Source: Pseudomonas kairouanensis (GTDB taxonomy: Bacteria; Pseudomonadota; Gammaproteobacteria; Pseudomonadales; Pseudomonadaceae). Taken from it: 64,000 nt of DNA. Every line of letters begins with the position of its first letter. The first letter of the stretch is position 1. A program made the translations under genes and the position numbers. Location: contig NZ_QUZU01000030.1 of assembly GCF_004682055.1 (NCBI RefSeq), forward strand, positions 1-64,000. Direction: 5' to 3'. This document shows, in pieces, positions 27,153-35,692 of this stretch. The notes beneath the pieces are model-generated. The model was not told the origin of the DNA and ran no database searches. It worked only from the letters and a program-made list of their open reading frames with translations.

Positions 27153-28958
27153 ATGGCCGAACCCTTGTCTCACGACACCCTCATCCAGGAATCCTGGCGC
27201 CGCTGCCGCGCCTTTGGCCTGGACCACCAAAGCACGCCCAGCTTCGACCAGCTCCCCGCCGAGGGCATCAGCCAGTTGCTGGAAAGCCAGCATTCCCTGG
27301 TGCAGACCACCCACCAGGAAGTGCTGCCTTACTACGAGAACATCCTGAGCAATTCCAACTGCCTGATCATGCTGGCCGACAACCAGGGCCAGGTGCTGAC
27401 CTCGTGGGGCACCCAGCGCTTTATCGAGCCGAAGCTGGCCCGTGGCTTCACCCCCGGTGCCAGCTGGCAGGAGCGCTCCAGCGGCACCAATGCCATCGGC
27501 ACCGCGCTGGCCTGTGCGCAGGCGGTGCATATCGAGCACGATGAGCACTTTCTCAAGGCCAACCGCTTCATGACCGGCTCCGCCGCGCCGATCTTCGATG
27601 CCCAGCGCGAGATCATTGCGGTGCTGGATGTGTCCAGCGACAGCTACCTGCCGCCGTCCCACACCTTGGGCATGGTCAAGATGATGAGCCAGACGGTTGA
27701 AAACCGGCTGATCCTCAACCTGTTTCGCGGCGAGCATTTCCAACTGACCTTCAATACCGGCCTGAGCAACCTGGACAGCCAGTGGGCGGGCCTGCTGATT
27801 TTTGATGAAAGCGGCCAGGTGCTGTCGGCCAATCGTCGCGCCGACAATTTGCTGGGCATCAGCTTGTCGCGGGTGATGATCGACAGTCTGTTCAAGGTGT
27901 CGCTGCTGGAGTTGCTCAACCAGCCCGAAGGCTTGCCGTTTTCGTTGCAGGCGGCAGGACGCAATCGCTTCCAGTGCCTGTTGAGGCGGCCCCAGCATGT
28001 GCCAGTGCAAGCACGCGTGTTCAAGGAGCCGCCAAAGCCTGCGCCCATTGGCCTCCAGACCCTGCATTTTGGCGATGTGCGCGTAGAGAAAGCCGTGCGC
28101 CAGGCCGAGCGTTTGTTGGAAAAGGACATTCCATTGCTCATCCACGGCGAAACCGGGGTGGGCAAAGAGCTGTTCGTCAAAGCCCTGCACCAGGCCAGTT
28201 CCCGCAGCCAGCAGGCGTTTATCGCCGTGAACTGTGCGGCGATCCCGGCGGAGCTGGTGGAATCGGAACTGTTCGGCTACGAAAAAGGTGCGTTCACTGG
28301 CGCCAATCAAAAAGGCAGCATTGGCCTGATCCGCAAGGCCGACAAGGGCACGCTGTTTCTCGATGAGATCGGCGATATGCCCCTGCCGACCCAGGCCCGT
28401 TTGTTGCGGGTATTGCAGGAGCGTTGCGTGCAACCGGTGGGCAGCAGCGAGTTGTTCCCGGTGGATTTGCGCATCATCTCGGCCACTAACCGCGCCCTGC
28501 GGGAATGGGTGCACGCCGGACGCTTTCGTGAGGATTTGTACTACCGCATCGGCGGCCTGACCCTGGAGCTGCCGCCATTGCGCGAGCGTACCGACAAGCG
28601 CGCCCTGTTCCAGCAACTGTGGCAGCAACACCGCGCCCCTACCCAATGGGCCGGGCTGAGCGCCGAGGTGTTGACGTTATTCGAGCAACACCCATGGCCG
28701 GGCAATTTGCGCCAGGTCAGCAGCGTGTTGCAGGTGGCGTTGGCGATGGCCGAGGAACAGCCGATTCGCCGAGAGCACCTGCCGGATGATTTTTTTGTGG
28801 ATTTGAACCTGCTGGCAACGCTGCCAACTGGCGCCCCCCTGGATGACAGCCTCGACCTGACCCAGCGCCTCAAGGCGGCCGGCGGGAATATCTCCCACCT
28901 GGCCCGTGAGCTGGGGGTGAGCCGCAATACGTTGTACAAGCGTTTGCGCCAACCCTAG
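27153..28958 (+). CDS. Sigma-54-dependent transcriptional activator, AcoR-like
   Basis: This 601-residue protein has a GAF-type N-terminal sensor (LIQESWRRCRAFGLD and WQERSSGTNAIGTAL are AcoR hallmarks), a PAS-like middle, and an AAA+ domain with Walker A GETGVGKE (about residue 332) and an intact GAFTGA loop (about 379-384). A Fis-type helix-turn-helix lies at the C terminus (GGNISHLARELGVSRNTLYKRL). It should activate the divergent ABC operon from the sigma-54 promoter described above. MAEPLSHD is chosen as start, with AAGG upstream. Its stop overlaps the stop of the convergent fecR gene at a shared CTAG. Confidence 0.92.
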   Translation: MAEPLSHDTLIQESWRRCRAFGLDHQSTPSFDQLPAEGISQLLESQHSLVQTTHQEVLPYYENILSNSNCLIMLADNQGQVLTSWGTQRFIEPKLARGFTPGASWQERSSGTNAIGTALACAQAVHIEHDEHFLKANRFMTGSAAPIFDAQREIIAVLDVSSDSYLPPSHTLGMVKMMSQTVENRLILNLFRGEHFQLTFNTGLSNLDSQWAGLLIFDESGQVLSANRRADNLLGISLSRVMIDSLFKVSLLELLNQPEGLPFSLQAAGRNRFQCLLRRPQHVPVQARVFKEPPKPAPIGLQTLHFGDVRVEKAVRQAERLLEKDIPLLIHGETGVGKELFVKALHQASSRSQQAFIAVNCAAIPAELVESELFGYEKGAFTGANQKGSIGLIRKADKGTLFLDEIGDMPLPTQARLLRVLQERCVQPVGSSELFPVDLRIISATNRALREWVHAGRFREDLYYRIGGLTLELPPLRERTDKRALFQQLWQQHRAPTQWAGLSAEVLTLFEQHPWPGNLRQVSSVLQVALAMAEEQPIRREHLPDDFFVDLNLLATLPTGAPLDDSLDLTQRLKAAGGNISHLARELGVSRNTLYKRLRQP

Positions 28959-29887
28959 CGCGGTTTGACCACCACCAGCAGGTCGGTGAAGTACTCCACC
29001 TGGATCGGCAGGTTGTCGGCCAGGGACGCGAGCGCCGCCGCCGTGTCGTCCAGCTTGAACACCCCGGACACACGCAGGTTCTGCAGGGCCTGGGGGTCGA
29101 AACGCACCAGGCCGTGGCGGTAGCTGGCCAGGGTTTGCAGTACGTCGCCCAGGGGTTGGTCGTTGACCTTGAGCAGGCCACGGGTCCAGGCGTCGGGGTC
29201 GCTGCTGTTGGTGGCTTGCGGGGTCAGGGCGCGCCCGTGATCGAGGATCGCACGCTGGCCGGCCGTGACCTTGACCCCTTCGCTGCTGTCGCCTTTGACC
29301 GCCACGCTGGACTCGATCACCGTCACCAAGGTGGTCCCGTCCTCTAAGCGTTTGACCAGATAGCGCGTGCCCAACGCGGTCGCCGTGCCCTGGTCGGTGC
29401 GCACCACGAACGGCCGTTGCGCATCCTTGGCCACGTCCACCCACAACTCGCCTTGCAGCAGTTCGATCACCCGTTGGTGGCCGTCGAATTTCACGTCCAC
29501 TGCCGAGTTGCTGTTGAGCTGCAATTGGCTGCCGTCTTCAAGGGCAATCTGTCGACGCTCGCCAACGCTGGTGCGTTGGTCGGCCATCCACACCGGCAAG
29601 TGATCCAGGCCGAACCAGCCACACATGAGCATACCCACCAGCCCCGCCACCTGCGCGCCACGCGGGCGGCGTGGGGCAAAGGCGCGGTTGAGGGCGACGC
29701 GTGCCGGTTTGGCGGGCACAGTGTCGAAGCTGCCCCACAGGCCGCGCATGCGGTCGATGGCCAGGGCGTGACGCGGATCGGCCTGGCACCAGCTGTCGAA
29801 GGCACGGCGGTCGGCGTCGGTGACGTCCTCGTCGTGCAGGCGTGTCAGCCAATTCGCGGCTTGCTGGATGATCTGTTCGGTGTTCAT
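28955..29887 (-). CDS. FecR-family anti-sigma regulator
   Basis: This 310-residue protein has a cytosolic N-terminal part (ANWLTRLHDEDVTDADRRAFDSWCQADPRHALAIDRM, the FecR_N/DUF4880 motif), one membrane segment around 78-95 and a periplasmic FecR domain (LEDGSQLQLNSNSAVDVKF). It holds or activates the adjacent ECF sigma factor in response to an outer-membrane receptor. It overlaps the sigma gene by four bases. The nearby TonB receptor lacks the extension that normally contacts such a protein. Confidence 0.9.
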   Translation of the reverse strand: MNTEQIIQQAANWLTRLHDEDVTDADRRAFDSWCQADPRHALAIDRMRGLWGSFDTVPAKPARVALNRAFAPRRPRGAQVAGLVGMLMCGWFGLDHLPVWMADQRTSVGERRQIALEDGSQLQLNSNSAVDVKFDGHQRVIELLQGELWVDVAKDAQRPFVVRTDQGTATALGTRYLVKRLEDGTTLVTVIESSVAVKGDSSEGVKVTAGQRAILDHGRALTPQATNSSDPDAWTRGLLKVNDQPLGDVLQTLASYRHGLVRFDPQALQNLRVSGVFKLDDTAAALASLADNLPIQVEYFTDLLVVVKPR

Positions 29888-30432
29888 GCCAGCGGTTGCG
29901 CCCCATGCAGGCTGTGGTAGCAGTGCACCAGCGCGTTGGAGATATAGTTTTTGACGGTGCTGGGTGACACGCCCAACTGGGTAGCGATTTCGCTGTAGGT
30001 CAGCCCGTCGAGGCGACTGAGCAGGAAGGCTTCACGAGCCTTGGCAGGTAAGCCGGCGAGCATCTCGGCGATGCGCTCCAGGGCTTGCAGCGCTACGTGA
30101 ATCGCGGCCGGGTCGGGCATGCCGGCGTCTTCGCACTGGATCACCAGGGCTTGCATGTAGGCTTTTTCGATAACGCGACGACGGGCCCCGTCGATCAGCA
30201 GGCGCCCCGCCGTGGTGGCCAGGAAGGCGCGGGGTTCCTGGATGTTCTGCGGTTCGGCCAGCATGAGTACGCGGATGAACGCGTCGTGGGCCAGGTCGGC
30301 GGCATGCTGGGAACAACCGAGTTTTCTGCGCAGCCAGCCGTGCAACCAGCCGTGGTGCTCGCTGTACATCGCCGTAAGGGTCTGCTGGCGGACTGAATCG
30401 CCGAGCGCGGCCGGAATGTTGTGCATGCGCAA
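29884..30432 (-). CDS. ECF sigma factor, FecI-like
   Basis: This 182-residue sigma-70-family protein has region 2 (MYSEHHGWLHGWLRRKLGC then DLAHDAFIRVLM) and region 4 (LPAKAREAFLLSRLDGLTYSEIATQLGVSPSTVKNYISNAL), as in FecI, PvdS and related iron-starvation sigma factors. It is cotranscribed with fecR (ATGA overlap). The likely target is the TonB receptor gene to the right. The start may be the first or third codon (MRMHNIP). Confidence 0.92.
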   Translation of the reverse strand: MRMHNIPAALGDSVRQQTLTAMYSEHHGWLHGWLRRKLGCSQHAADLAHDAFIRVLMLAEPQNIQEPRAFLATTAGRLLIDGARRRVIEKAYMQALVIQCEDAGMPDPAAIHVALQALERIAEMLAGLPAKAREAFLLSRLDGLTYSEIATQLGVSPSTVKNYISNALVHCYHSLHGAQPLA

Positions 30433-30655
30433 AAAGGTCTCAAATGGGAAGTGTTACCAATTGCGTGAACAATGCCAGTAAAACGGCGAGGGGGCAAGGA
30501 TCTCTAAGTTGATACAAATCAACGGTGGGAGGGGGTGTGCATGCGATGGGTATAGGTATCCGCCTCGGCAAGCCTGCGTTCGGCCAGCGTGGTTTAACAG
30601 GGCGCCTAAGATCAAGAGCCAGAGCAAACCACTCTCTAACTGATGTATGGAGATC
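30433..30655. promoter_or_regulatory. Upstream region of the fecI-like gene
   Basis: No gene is seen here. GTTGAT-ACAA-ATCAAC at 30508-30523 is a perfect 6-base dyad about 75 bases before the fecI start and is a possible regulator site. CGGTGGGAGGGGGTGTGC at 30523-30540 resembles a decayed single REP arm. I do not see a clear Fur box. Confidence 0.35.
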
Positions 30656-30659
30656 AAAA

Positions 30660-30752
30660 CTGTGGGAGGGGGCTTGCCCCCGATGAGGGAGTGTCAGTCG
30701 AAAAATTTGCCGCTGACACACCGCCATCGGGGGCAAGCCCCCTCCCACATTT
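30660..30752. repeat. REPIN (GTGGGAGGGGGCTTGCCCCC type)
   Basis: CTGTGGGAGGGGGCTTGCCC and its inverse near 30745 end three bases before the stop codon of the TonB receptor gene. The element separates that gene from the downstream sigma factor gene on the same strand. Confidence 0.93.
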
Positions 30753-30755
30753 TTA

Positions 30756-32855
30756 TCATCGCCAGGCCCAGGACACGCCGGTGTAGATGCCTCGGCCATC
30801 GCCTGGGGTGGAACGAGCGGCGTCGAGACCTTTGTCGTCGTAACCCGGCGTAACGGTGTTGGCGTAGCGTTTGTTGGTCAGGTTGCGCAGGTCAACCCAT
30901 GCCTGCCAATCCTGCTTGGGCGCGTCGTAACCGAAGGTCGCGCCCAGTAGGGTGTAGGACGCCGCGTAGAACGAGTTGGCGTAGTCCACCGCCACCTTTG
31001 AAGAATGCTCGGTATTAAGGCTGGTGTAGAAACCGGTGGGATGGCTATAACGCACCTGCGCCTGGTAGTAGTGCTTGGGGATGCCCGGCAGGGTGTTGCC
31101 ACCGAAGCGGTCATCGTCGCGGTAATGGAAGTCGCTATAGGTGTAGGCCTGGCGCAGGGCCAGCCGACCATTGCGGCCGCCCTCCCACAGCGGGCTGAGC
31201 AGGCTCAGTTCGACACCTTGGTGCACGGTGGGGCTGGCGTTGTTTTCGGCGGTGACGGCATTGGTGGTGGCGGTTTGCGCCTGGGTTTCCACGGTGAGCA
31301 GTTCGTGGCGCACTTCGGAGCGGTACAGCGCCAGGTCCCACTGGCCGAACCATTGTTCGCCACGGCCGCCGATTTCCAGAGTGGTGGCGGTCTGGTTTTT
31401 CAGTTTGATGCCTTCGCGGGCATAGCCAGCGGCTGGACCGGTGGTGAATTTGTTACCAGACCCCCAGATCATCGACCACGCATGCGGCGGCTCGACCGAA
31501 CGGCTCAGGTTGCCGTACACCTGCAATTGCGGGGTGAAGTCGCAGCGCAGGCCGATGCGCGGCGCGTAGTCCCAGGCGTGCTGGCTCACCTTTGCATCCG
31601 TCTCGGGGTAGCTCACCTCGGTTTCGCGACGGGTGTAGATCGCGGCCAGGCCGGTGGTCAGCCACAGGTCGGGCACCAGCTCCAGGTCGTTGCCGATATG
31701 CAGCACGGTGTCGGAGCCCAGGTAGCTGTAGTCGCGGGTCTTGGTGCCGGGGGCGTAGGCGCCCGGAATACGCACGTATTCCGAACCGCCGTTATTGGGC
31801 ATCGCCTGGGTAGTACGCAAGCCAACGGTGGTCTTGCTGTCATGCCCAAACAACGTGTCCTGGCGGATGTAGTTGAGGGTGCTGCTGATGTCGGTGTAGG
31901 CAACCTTCAGGCGGATGGTGCCTTCGCGCAGGTCCATGGGGTAGTCGTGGTACGCCAGGCCGAACTCCAGGCGCGAGCTGTCGTCCAGCTGCAAGGTGGT
32001 CTTGTTGGCGATCCAGGTGGAACCCGGCTCCAGGCGCTTGGAGTCGCGGGCGGCATTGAGGCTGTTGGCGGCGCGGGGGTCGTGGCTGATCTGGTCGCGG
32101 GTGAGTTTGCCGGGGGTGTCGTTGGTGGTTTCGCGGTAGCGGATATAGAAACGGGTTTCCAGCTCCGGGCTGAAGCGGTAGCCGAAATTGGCCGCAAAGC
32201 CCTTGCCTGTTGCCGCGCTCTGGCGCTGGTAGCCGTCGGATTCGGAATCGGTGAGGCTGATGTAGTAGTCGGCATCCCCCAACACCTGCCCCGAGCTGAT
32301 CTCGCGCTGGGCGTAGCCTTTGCTGCCCACCTCGTAACGCAACTGCAGCTTGGGCGCGTCGTAGCCGGTGTGGGTCACGTAGTTGACCGCGCCACCCAGG
32401 GCCAATGCCCCCTGGTCAAAACCGTTGGCACCGCGCAGCACTTCGACGTGGTTTTGCCACAAGGGCACCTTCAACTCGTAGGGTGTGCCGCCTGGGCCGG
32501 TCAGCGGCAGGCCGTCGAACATCTCGTACAGGCCCGAACCGTGGGCACCAGGGCTGCGGTTGAGGCCCGAGCCGCGAATGGAGAGCTTGATGCCTTCGTT
32601 GTTCGCCGCCTTGGCGTACACCCCGGCCTGGTACTTGAACACATCCTCGTTGGTGCTGACCCGCCCCTGCGCCACGCTGCTCATGTCGATGAAATTGGTG
32701 CCGCCGGGCACGCTCTTGAGCTGGGCCTGGGCGATTTCGCCGGCGCTGGCTTCGCTGCTGGTGACTTCCACCGGGGCCAATTGCAGGTCTTCGGCGTGTA
32801 CCAGTGAACTGAACGTCAGGGCGGCAAACAGCAGCGGAGGTTGGCGCAACAGCAT
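30756..32855 (-). CDS. TonB-dependent outer-membrane receptor
   Basis: This 699-residue protein has a signal peptide (residues 1-21, cut after LVHA), a TonB-box-like stretch LAPVEVTSSE, a plug domain (about 35-150, with IKLSIRGSGLNRSPGAHGSGLYEMFDGLP) and a beta-barrel to the C terminus (VDLRNLTNKRYANTV, ending WAWR). It takes up a ferric chelate or other scarce ligand with TonB energy. The mature protein starts directly with the plug; there is no roughly 80-residue N-terminal signalling domain. The start at 32855 has AAGGA eight bases upstream; the frame continues upstream without a good site except a TTG near 32910. Confidence 0.9.
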   Translation of the reverse strand: MLLRQPPLLFAALTFSSLVHAEDLQLAPVEVTSSEASAGEIAQAQLKSVPGGTNFIDMSSVAQGRVSTNEDVFKYQAGVYAKAANNEGIKLSIRGSGLNRSPGAHGSGLYEMFDGLPLTGPGGTPYELKVPLWQNHVEVLRGANGFDQGALALGGAVNYVTHTGYDAPKLQLRYEVGSKGYAQREISSGQVLGDADYYISLTDSESDGYQRQSAATGKGFAANFGYRFSPELETRFYIRYRETTNDTPGKLTRDQISHDPRAANSLNAARDSKRLEPGSTWIANKTTLQLDDSSRLEFGLAYHDYPMDLREGTIRLKVAYTDISSTLNYIRQDTLFGHDSKTTVGLRTTQAMPNNGGSEYVRIPGAYAPGTKTRDYSYLGSDTVLHIGNDLELVPDLWLTTGLAAIYTRRETEVSYPETDAKVSQHAWDYAPRIGLRCDFTPQLQVYGNLSRSVEPPHAWSMIWGSGNKFTTGPAAGYAREGIKLKNQTATTLEIGGRGEQWFGQWDLALYRSEVRHELLTVETQAQTATTNAVTAENNASPTVHQGVELSLLSPLWEGGRNGRLALRQAYTYSDFHYRDDDRFGGNTLPGIPKHYYQAQVRYSHPTGFYTSLNTEHSSKVAVDYANSFYAASYTLLGATFGYDAPKQDWQAWVDLRNLTNKRYANTVTPGYDDKGLDAARSTPGDGRGIYTGVSWAWR

Positions 32856-33077
32856 CGGGCAGGTCCTTGGGATTCGGGGGGCATGGGATGGGATGGCAGC
32901 GAGGCACGCCAAGTCACTCCTTATTAACGGACCAGAGCTTTCCCACAACAGCGTCGGACCAGGATTATTTCTAAGTCCAAAATCGAATGACCACATGCAA
33001 ACTCAGTATTTAAAGAAATAACCGGCAACGATTACTGTAGAACCACTGAGTTCACCACGCCCCATGAGACCGCACCC

Positions 33078-33236
33078 ATGCAAACATCCGCCACCATCAT
33101 CGACCTCACGCTCCACCGTAAACGCCGCCAGGCGCGTGCCGCGGCCGAGTTGATGTGGGCGATGTACGCAGCGCGTGCCGGGCTTGCGGTGTTTACTGCA
33201 CACGCCAGCGCCCCCAGCGACACTCGCCGGGCGTAA
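33078..33236 (+). CDS. Small basic protein, 52 residues
   Basis: This open frame encodes MQTSATIIDLTLHRKRRQAR followed by an Ala-rich helical stretch (AAAELMWAMYAARAGLAVF) and a polar tail. It ends five bases before the start of the XRE-cupin regulator, whose ribosome-binding site (TAAGG) overlaps its stop, so the two are probably cotranscribed and coupled. I do not recognise a family. It was found by reading the sequence, as it is shorter than usual cut-offs. Confidence 0.5.
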   Translation: MQTSATIIDLTLHRKRRQARAAAELMWAMYAARAGLAVFTAHASAPSDTRRA

Positions 33237-33241
33237 GGCCG

Positions 33242-33868
33242 ATGAACTTCCTGCATGTGCTGCCCGAACCACCCGAACCCCTGCCCAAACCCAACACCGA
33301 CGACGATGTGATCAGCCTGTGCGTCGCCCACAACCTGCAACGCCTGCGCAGCAAGCGTCATTTATCGCTGGATGGCTTGGCCCGCGCCTGCGGCGTGAGC
33401 CGGGCGATGCTGGCGCAAATCGAGTCCGGGCGCAGCGTGCCGTCGATCAAGGTGCTGTGCAAGATTGCCAAGGGGTTGAAGGTGTCGGTGGCGGCGTTCC
33501 TGGAGGATCGCGCCTTTGAAGGCGTGGAGGTGCTGCCGGCGCAGCAGAGCAAGCGCCTGGTGAGTGCCGACGGCGCATTTATCAGCCGTGCGCTGTTCCC
33601 CTATGACACGGCGCGCCAATCCGAATTCTATGAAATTCGCCTGCGCGGGTTGGGCGAGGAAGTCTCCGAAGGCCATGGCCCCGGTATCCAGGAAAACCTG
33701 GTGGTGGCCCAGGGCGTGCTGGAGGTGAGCGTCAATGACGAGCGCTATCTGCTCTCCACCGGCGATTCGATCCTGTTCTACGCCGACCAGCCCCACCGCT
33801 ACCGCAACCCCGCAGACAGCGAGGCCGTAGCGTTTTTGGTGATCACCTACCCCGAACGCCTGGACTGA
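33242..33868 (+). CDS. XRE-family regulator with C-terminal cupin
   Basis: This 208-residue protein has an N-terminal Cro/C1 helix-turn-helix (LRSKRHLSLDGLARACGVSRAMLAQIESGRSVPSI, about residues 33-70) and a C-terminal cupin_2 domain (QENLVVAQGVLEVSVNDERYLLSTGDSILFYADQPHRYRN). Such regulators sense small molecules such as amino acids or polyamines and usually control a neighbouring transporter or enzyme gene. The start at 33242 has TAAGG five bases before it. A strong terminator follows the stop. Confidence 0.92.
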   Translation: MNFLHVLPEPPEPLPKPNTDDDVISLCVAHNLQRLRSKRHLSLDGLARACGVSRAMLAQIESGRSVPSIKVLCKIAKGLKVSVAAFLEDRAFEGVEVLPAQQSKRLVSADGAFISRALFPYDTARQSEFYEIRLRGLGEEVSEGHGPGIQENLVVAQGVLEVSVNDERYLLSTGDSILFYADQPHRYRNPADSEAVAFLVITYPERLD

Positions 33869-33873
33869 AACGC

Positions 33874-33902
33874 AAAACGCCCCGACGAGTCGGGGCGTTT
33901 TT
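33874..33902. terminator. Bidirectional rho-independent terminator
   Basis: AAAACGCCCCGAC-GA-GTCGGGGCGTTTT is a near-perfect GC-rich stem with T runs on both strands. It ends the XRE-cupin gene rightward and the methionine-rich gene leftward. Confidence 0.93.
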
Positions 33903-33918
33903 CATGGCGTGTGACCTA

Positions 33919-34416
33919 TCAGCAGGTGCAGCACATCATCGGCATGCCGTTGCAGCTCATCATCATCGGCATGGCGCAGTCGTTCATCAGTTTGTTCATG
34001 AGCATGCAGCAGTTTTCCATCATGGCCATGCTCATGCCGGGCATTGGCATCATTTTGCACTGCATGCTGTCACCCATCAGGGTGCATTCCATCATGCAGT
34101 TCATTGGCATGCCCATGCCCATGCCCATCATCGGCATGTTCATGTCCTTCATCATCTTCATGGCATCGGCCGACATGCACATCATCGCCATGTTGGCGCA
34201 CTGCATCATCATCGGCATGCCGCAGTTCATCATCATCGCCATCATGTCGGCGTTGGTCTTGAACTGAGCCATGTCCATGCCGGCGGCAGGCTTCATGGTG
34301 CACATCATGGCGTCGCCAGCCATTTCGCATGTCATGGTGGCCATCATCATCGGCATGCCCATCATCGGCATCATGGGCATGGTGGTGTTCATCGGCATCT
34401 GCATTGCATTCATCAT
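33919..34416 (-). CDS. Methionine- and cysteine-rich protein of unknown function
   Basis: This 165-residue protein contains 66 Met (40%) and 15 Cys, one Phe and no His, Tyr, Trp or Arg. Met occurs in runs such as MPMMPMMGMPMMM, and Cys at residues 30, 39, 65, 73, 80, 107, 111, 120, 136, 137, 147, 155, 162, 163 and 165. There is no signal peptide, so it should be cytosolic. Support for coding: a GGAG site eight bases before the ATG, a less extreme segment (TMKPAAGMDMAQFKTNADMM) and a terminator 17 bases past the stop. Dense thioether and thiol ligands suggest Cu(I) or Ag(I) storage, or a sacrificial oxidant scavenger. Cys spacing loosely recalls copper-storage helical bundles; no family is asserted. 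Confidence 0.78.
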   Translation of the reverse strand: MMNAMQMPMNTTMPMMPMMGMPMMMATMTCEMAGDAMMCTMKPAAGMDMAQFKTNADMMAMMMNCGMPMMMQCANMAMMCMSADAMKMMKDMNMPMMGMGMGMPMNCMMECTLMGDSMQCKMMPMPGMSMAMMENCCMLMNKLMNDCAMPMMMSCNGMPMMCCTC

Positions 34417-34586
34417 GTTCGAAACTCCGTAATCGACAGGAAATGGCTAAGTTCTGGGGCCGATTCTAGAGACGCCCGACGGTGGCGCAAGACGGCGGCA
34501 GAGCAGCAGGTTTGGATGCTCGGGGGCAAGCTTAGTCGAACAAAACAGTCACTCAAGATGCGTTAACGTGCCTTTCGTCGTGATAA

Positions 34587-34621
34587 CGCCGATTCCCTCC
34601 ACTTAATGGATGAAATCGGCG
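34587..34621. repeat. Nested hairpin upstream of the Met-rich gene
   Basis: CGCCGATT at 34587-34594 pairs perfectly with AATCGGCG at 34614-34621. Inside it TCCA pairs with TGGA around CTTAA, with a symmetric three-base internal loop. It lies 170 bases upstream of the Met-rich gene and 77 bases past the end of the EamA gene. There is no U run, so an RNA leader structure or protein site is as likely as a terminator. Confidence 0.5.
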
Positions 34622-34697
34622 CCATGGATATTCGAATGAGGAATGTCGACCAATCAGAAGGAAATAATCGATCTAACAGCGCTGAAAAAACTTCACT

Positions 34698-35576
34698 TCA
34701 CCCCGTCGCCGGCTGAGGCCCATGCCCTTTGCCCTGGGCCGACAGCACAATGGCCAGCACGATCAACGCTGCGCCCGCCAGCATCCGATAGGACGGCGCC
34801 TCGTGAAACAGCCACCAGGCACAGGCAATGGCATACACCGGCTCCAGGGAGATGATCATGCCGGCGCTGCGCGCATTGAGGCCCTTGAGGCTCTTGACGA
34901 ACAACGCCTGGGACACCGCAGTGCAAAGCACGCCAAGGATGGCCAGGTTGGTCCAGTCCATAGGCCCCAACTCCACCAGGTCGAACACGGCAAACGGCGC
35001 CATGATCAGCGCCACGGTCGCGTTCTGCCAGAACACCACCTGCACCCCATTGCGGCCATCGGTGGCACGGCGATTGGTCATCGCCAACAAGGCAAACGAC
35101 AAGCCGGAGGCGATGCCCCACAGCAAGCCCACGGTGCCCTGGTTGGCCAGTTCAAACGAAGGCGTCACCAACACCAGGCCAAGGGTCACCAGCAACAGCA
35201 ACAGCGATTCGGCCAGGTGCGGCCGGTCGCGGAACACCGCCATGTCGAGCAAGGTGATAAAGGCTGGGAAACTGGCAAACCCCAGGGTCGCCACGGCCAC
35301 CCCGCCCACTTTGATCGCGATGAAAAACGTGACCCAGTGCGCGGCCAGCATCAGCCCCGAGACGAAGTAGATAAAGAGTTTCTTGCGGTTCAGGCCGCGC
35401 AGCAACGCGCGGCCCTGTAAAAGCGCAAACACCGCCAGGGCCAGCATGGCAAACGCCGCACGGCCGAAGGTGATCACACTGGCGCTGGCGTGAATCAGCG
35501 CACCAAAAATTCCGGTCAAGCCAAACAGTATTGCGGTGACATGGGCAGACGTAAGGGCAGTGCGATAAGCAGTCAT
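34698..35576 (-). CDS. EamA-family (drug/metabolite) transporter
   Basis: This 292-residue protein has ten membrane segments in two EamA repeats (LFGLTGIFGALIHASASVITFGRAAFA in the first; GIASGLSFALLAMTNRR and LEPVYAIACAWWLFHEAPSYRMLAGAALIVL in the second). The C-terminal motif is the classic DMT exporter end. It probably exports an amino acid or metabolite across the inner membrane. It is monocistronic; the XRE-cupin regulator nearby is a candidate controller. Confidence 0.9.
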   Translation of the reverse strand: MTAYRTALTSAHVTAILFGLTGIFGALIHASASVITFGRAAFAMLALAVFALLQGRALLRGLNRKKLFIYFVSGLMLAAHWVTFFIAIKVGGVAVATLGFASFPAFITLLDMAVFRDRPHLAESLLLLLVTLGLVLVTPSFELANQGTVGLLWGIASGLSFALLAMTNRRATDGRNGVQVVFWQNATVALIMAPFAVFDLVELGPMDWTNLAILGVLCTAVSQALFVKSLKGLNARSAGMIISLEPVYAIACAWWLFHEAPSYRMLAGAALIVLAIVLSAQGKGHGPQPATG

Positions 35577-35639
35577 GAAAAGGGCTTCGAGAAAACGAGC
35601 TGGGCCGTGGCTTTCTTATTGTTGGCCCGGTTGAGAGGA

Positions 35640-35685
35640 AGGCGCCCCAATCGCCGCTTGCGTGGAGCTTTGTAGAGGGGCGCCT
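35640..35685. terminator. Probable terminator of the ALDH operon
   Basis: AGGCGCCCC at 35640-35648 and GGGGCGCCT at 35677-35685 are perfect 9-base inverted arms around a 28-base loop, eight bases past the stop of the aldehyde dehydrogenase gene. There is no obvious U run, so efficiency is uncertain. Confidence 0.55.
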
Positions 35686-35692
35686 GGTGTGA

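Noticed and set aside
27030..28646. 538-residue minus-strand frame across the sigma-54 activator
   Set aside because: Shadow of the activator gene, whose GAFTGA and Walker motifs are unambiguous.
31005..32807. 600-residue frame antisense to the TonB receptor
   Set aside because: Frame opposite a GC-rich gene; Gly/Val/Ala/His-rich with no domain, while the minus-strand frame has clear receptor motifs.
33904..34566. Histidine-rich 220-residue frame on the plus strand across the Met-rich gene
   Set aside because: It is the mirror of the ATG/CAT-rich coding sequence: Met codons read as His on the other strand. It has no ribosome-binding site and starts right at the T run of a terminator.
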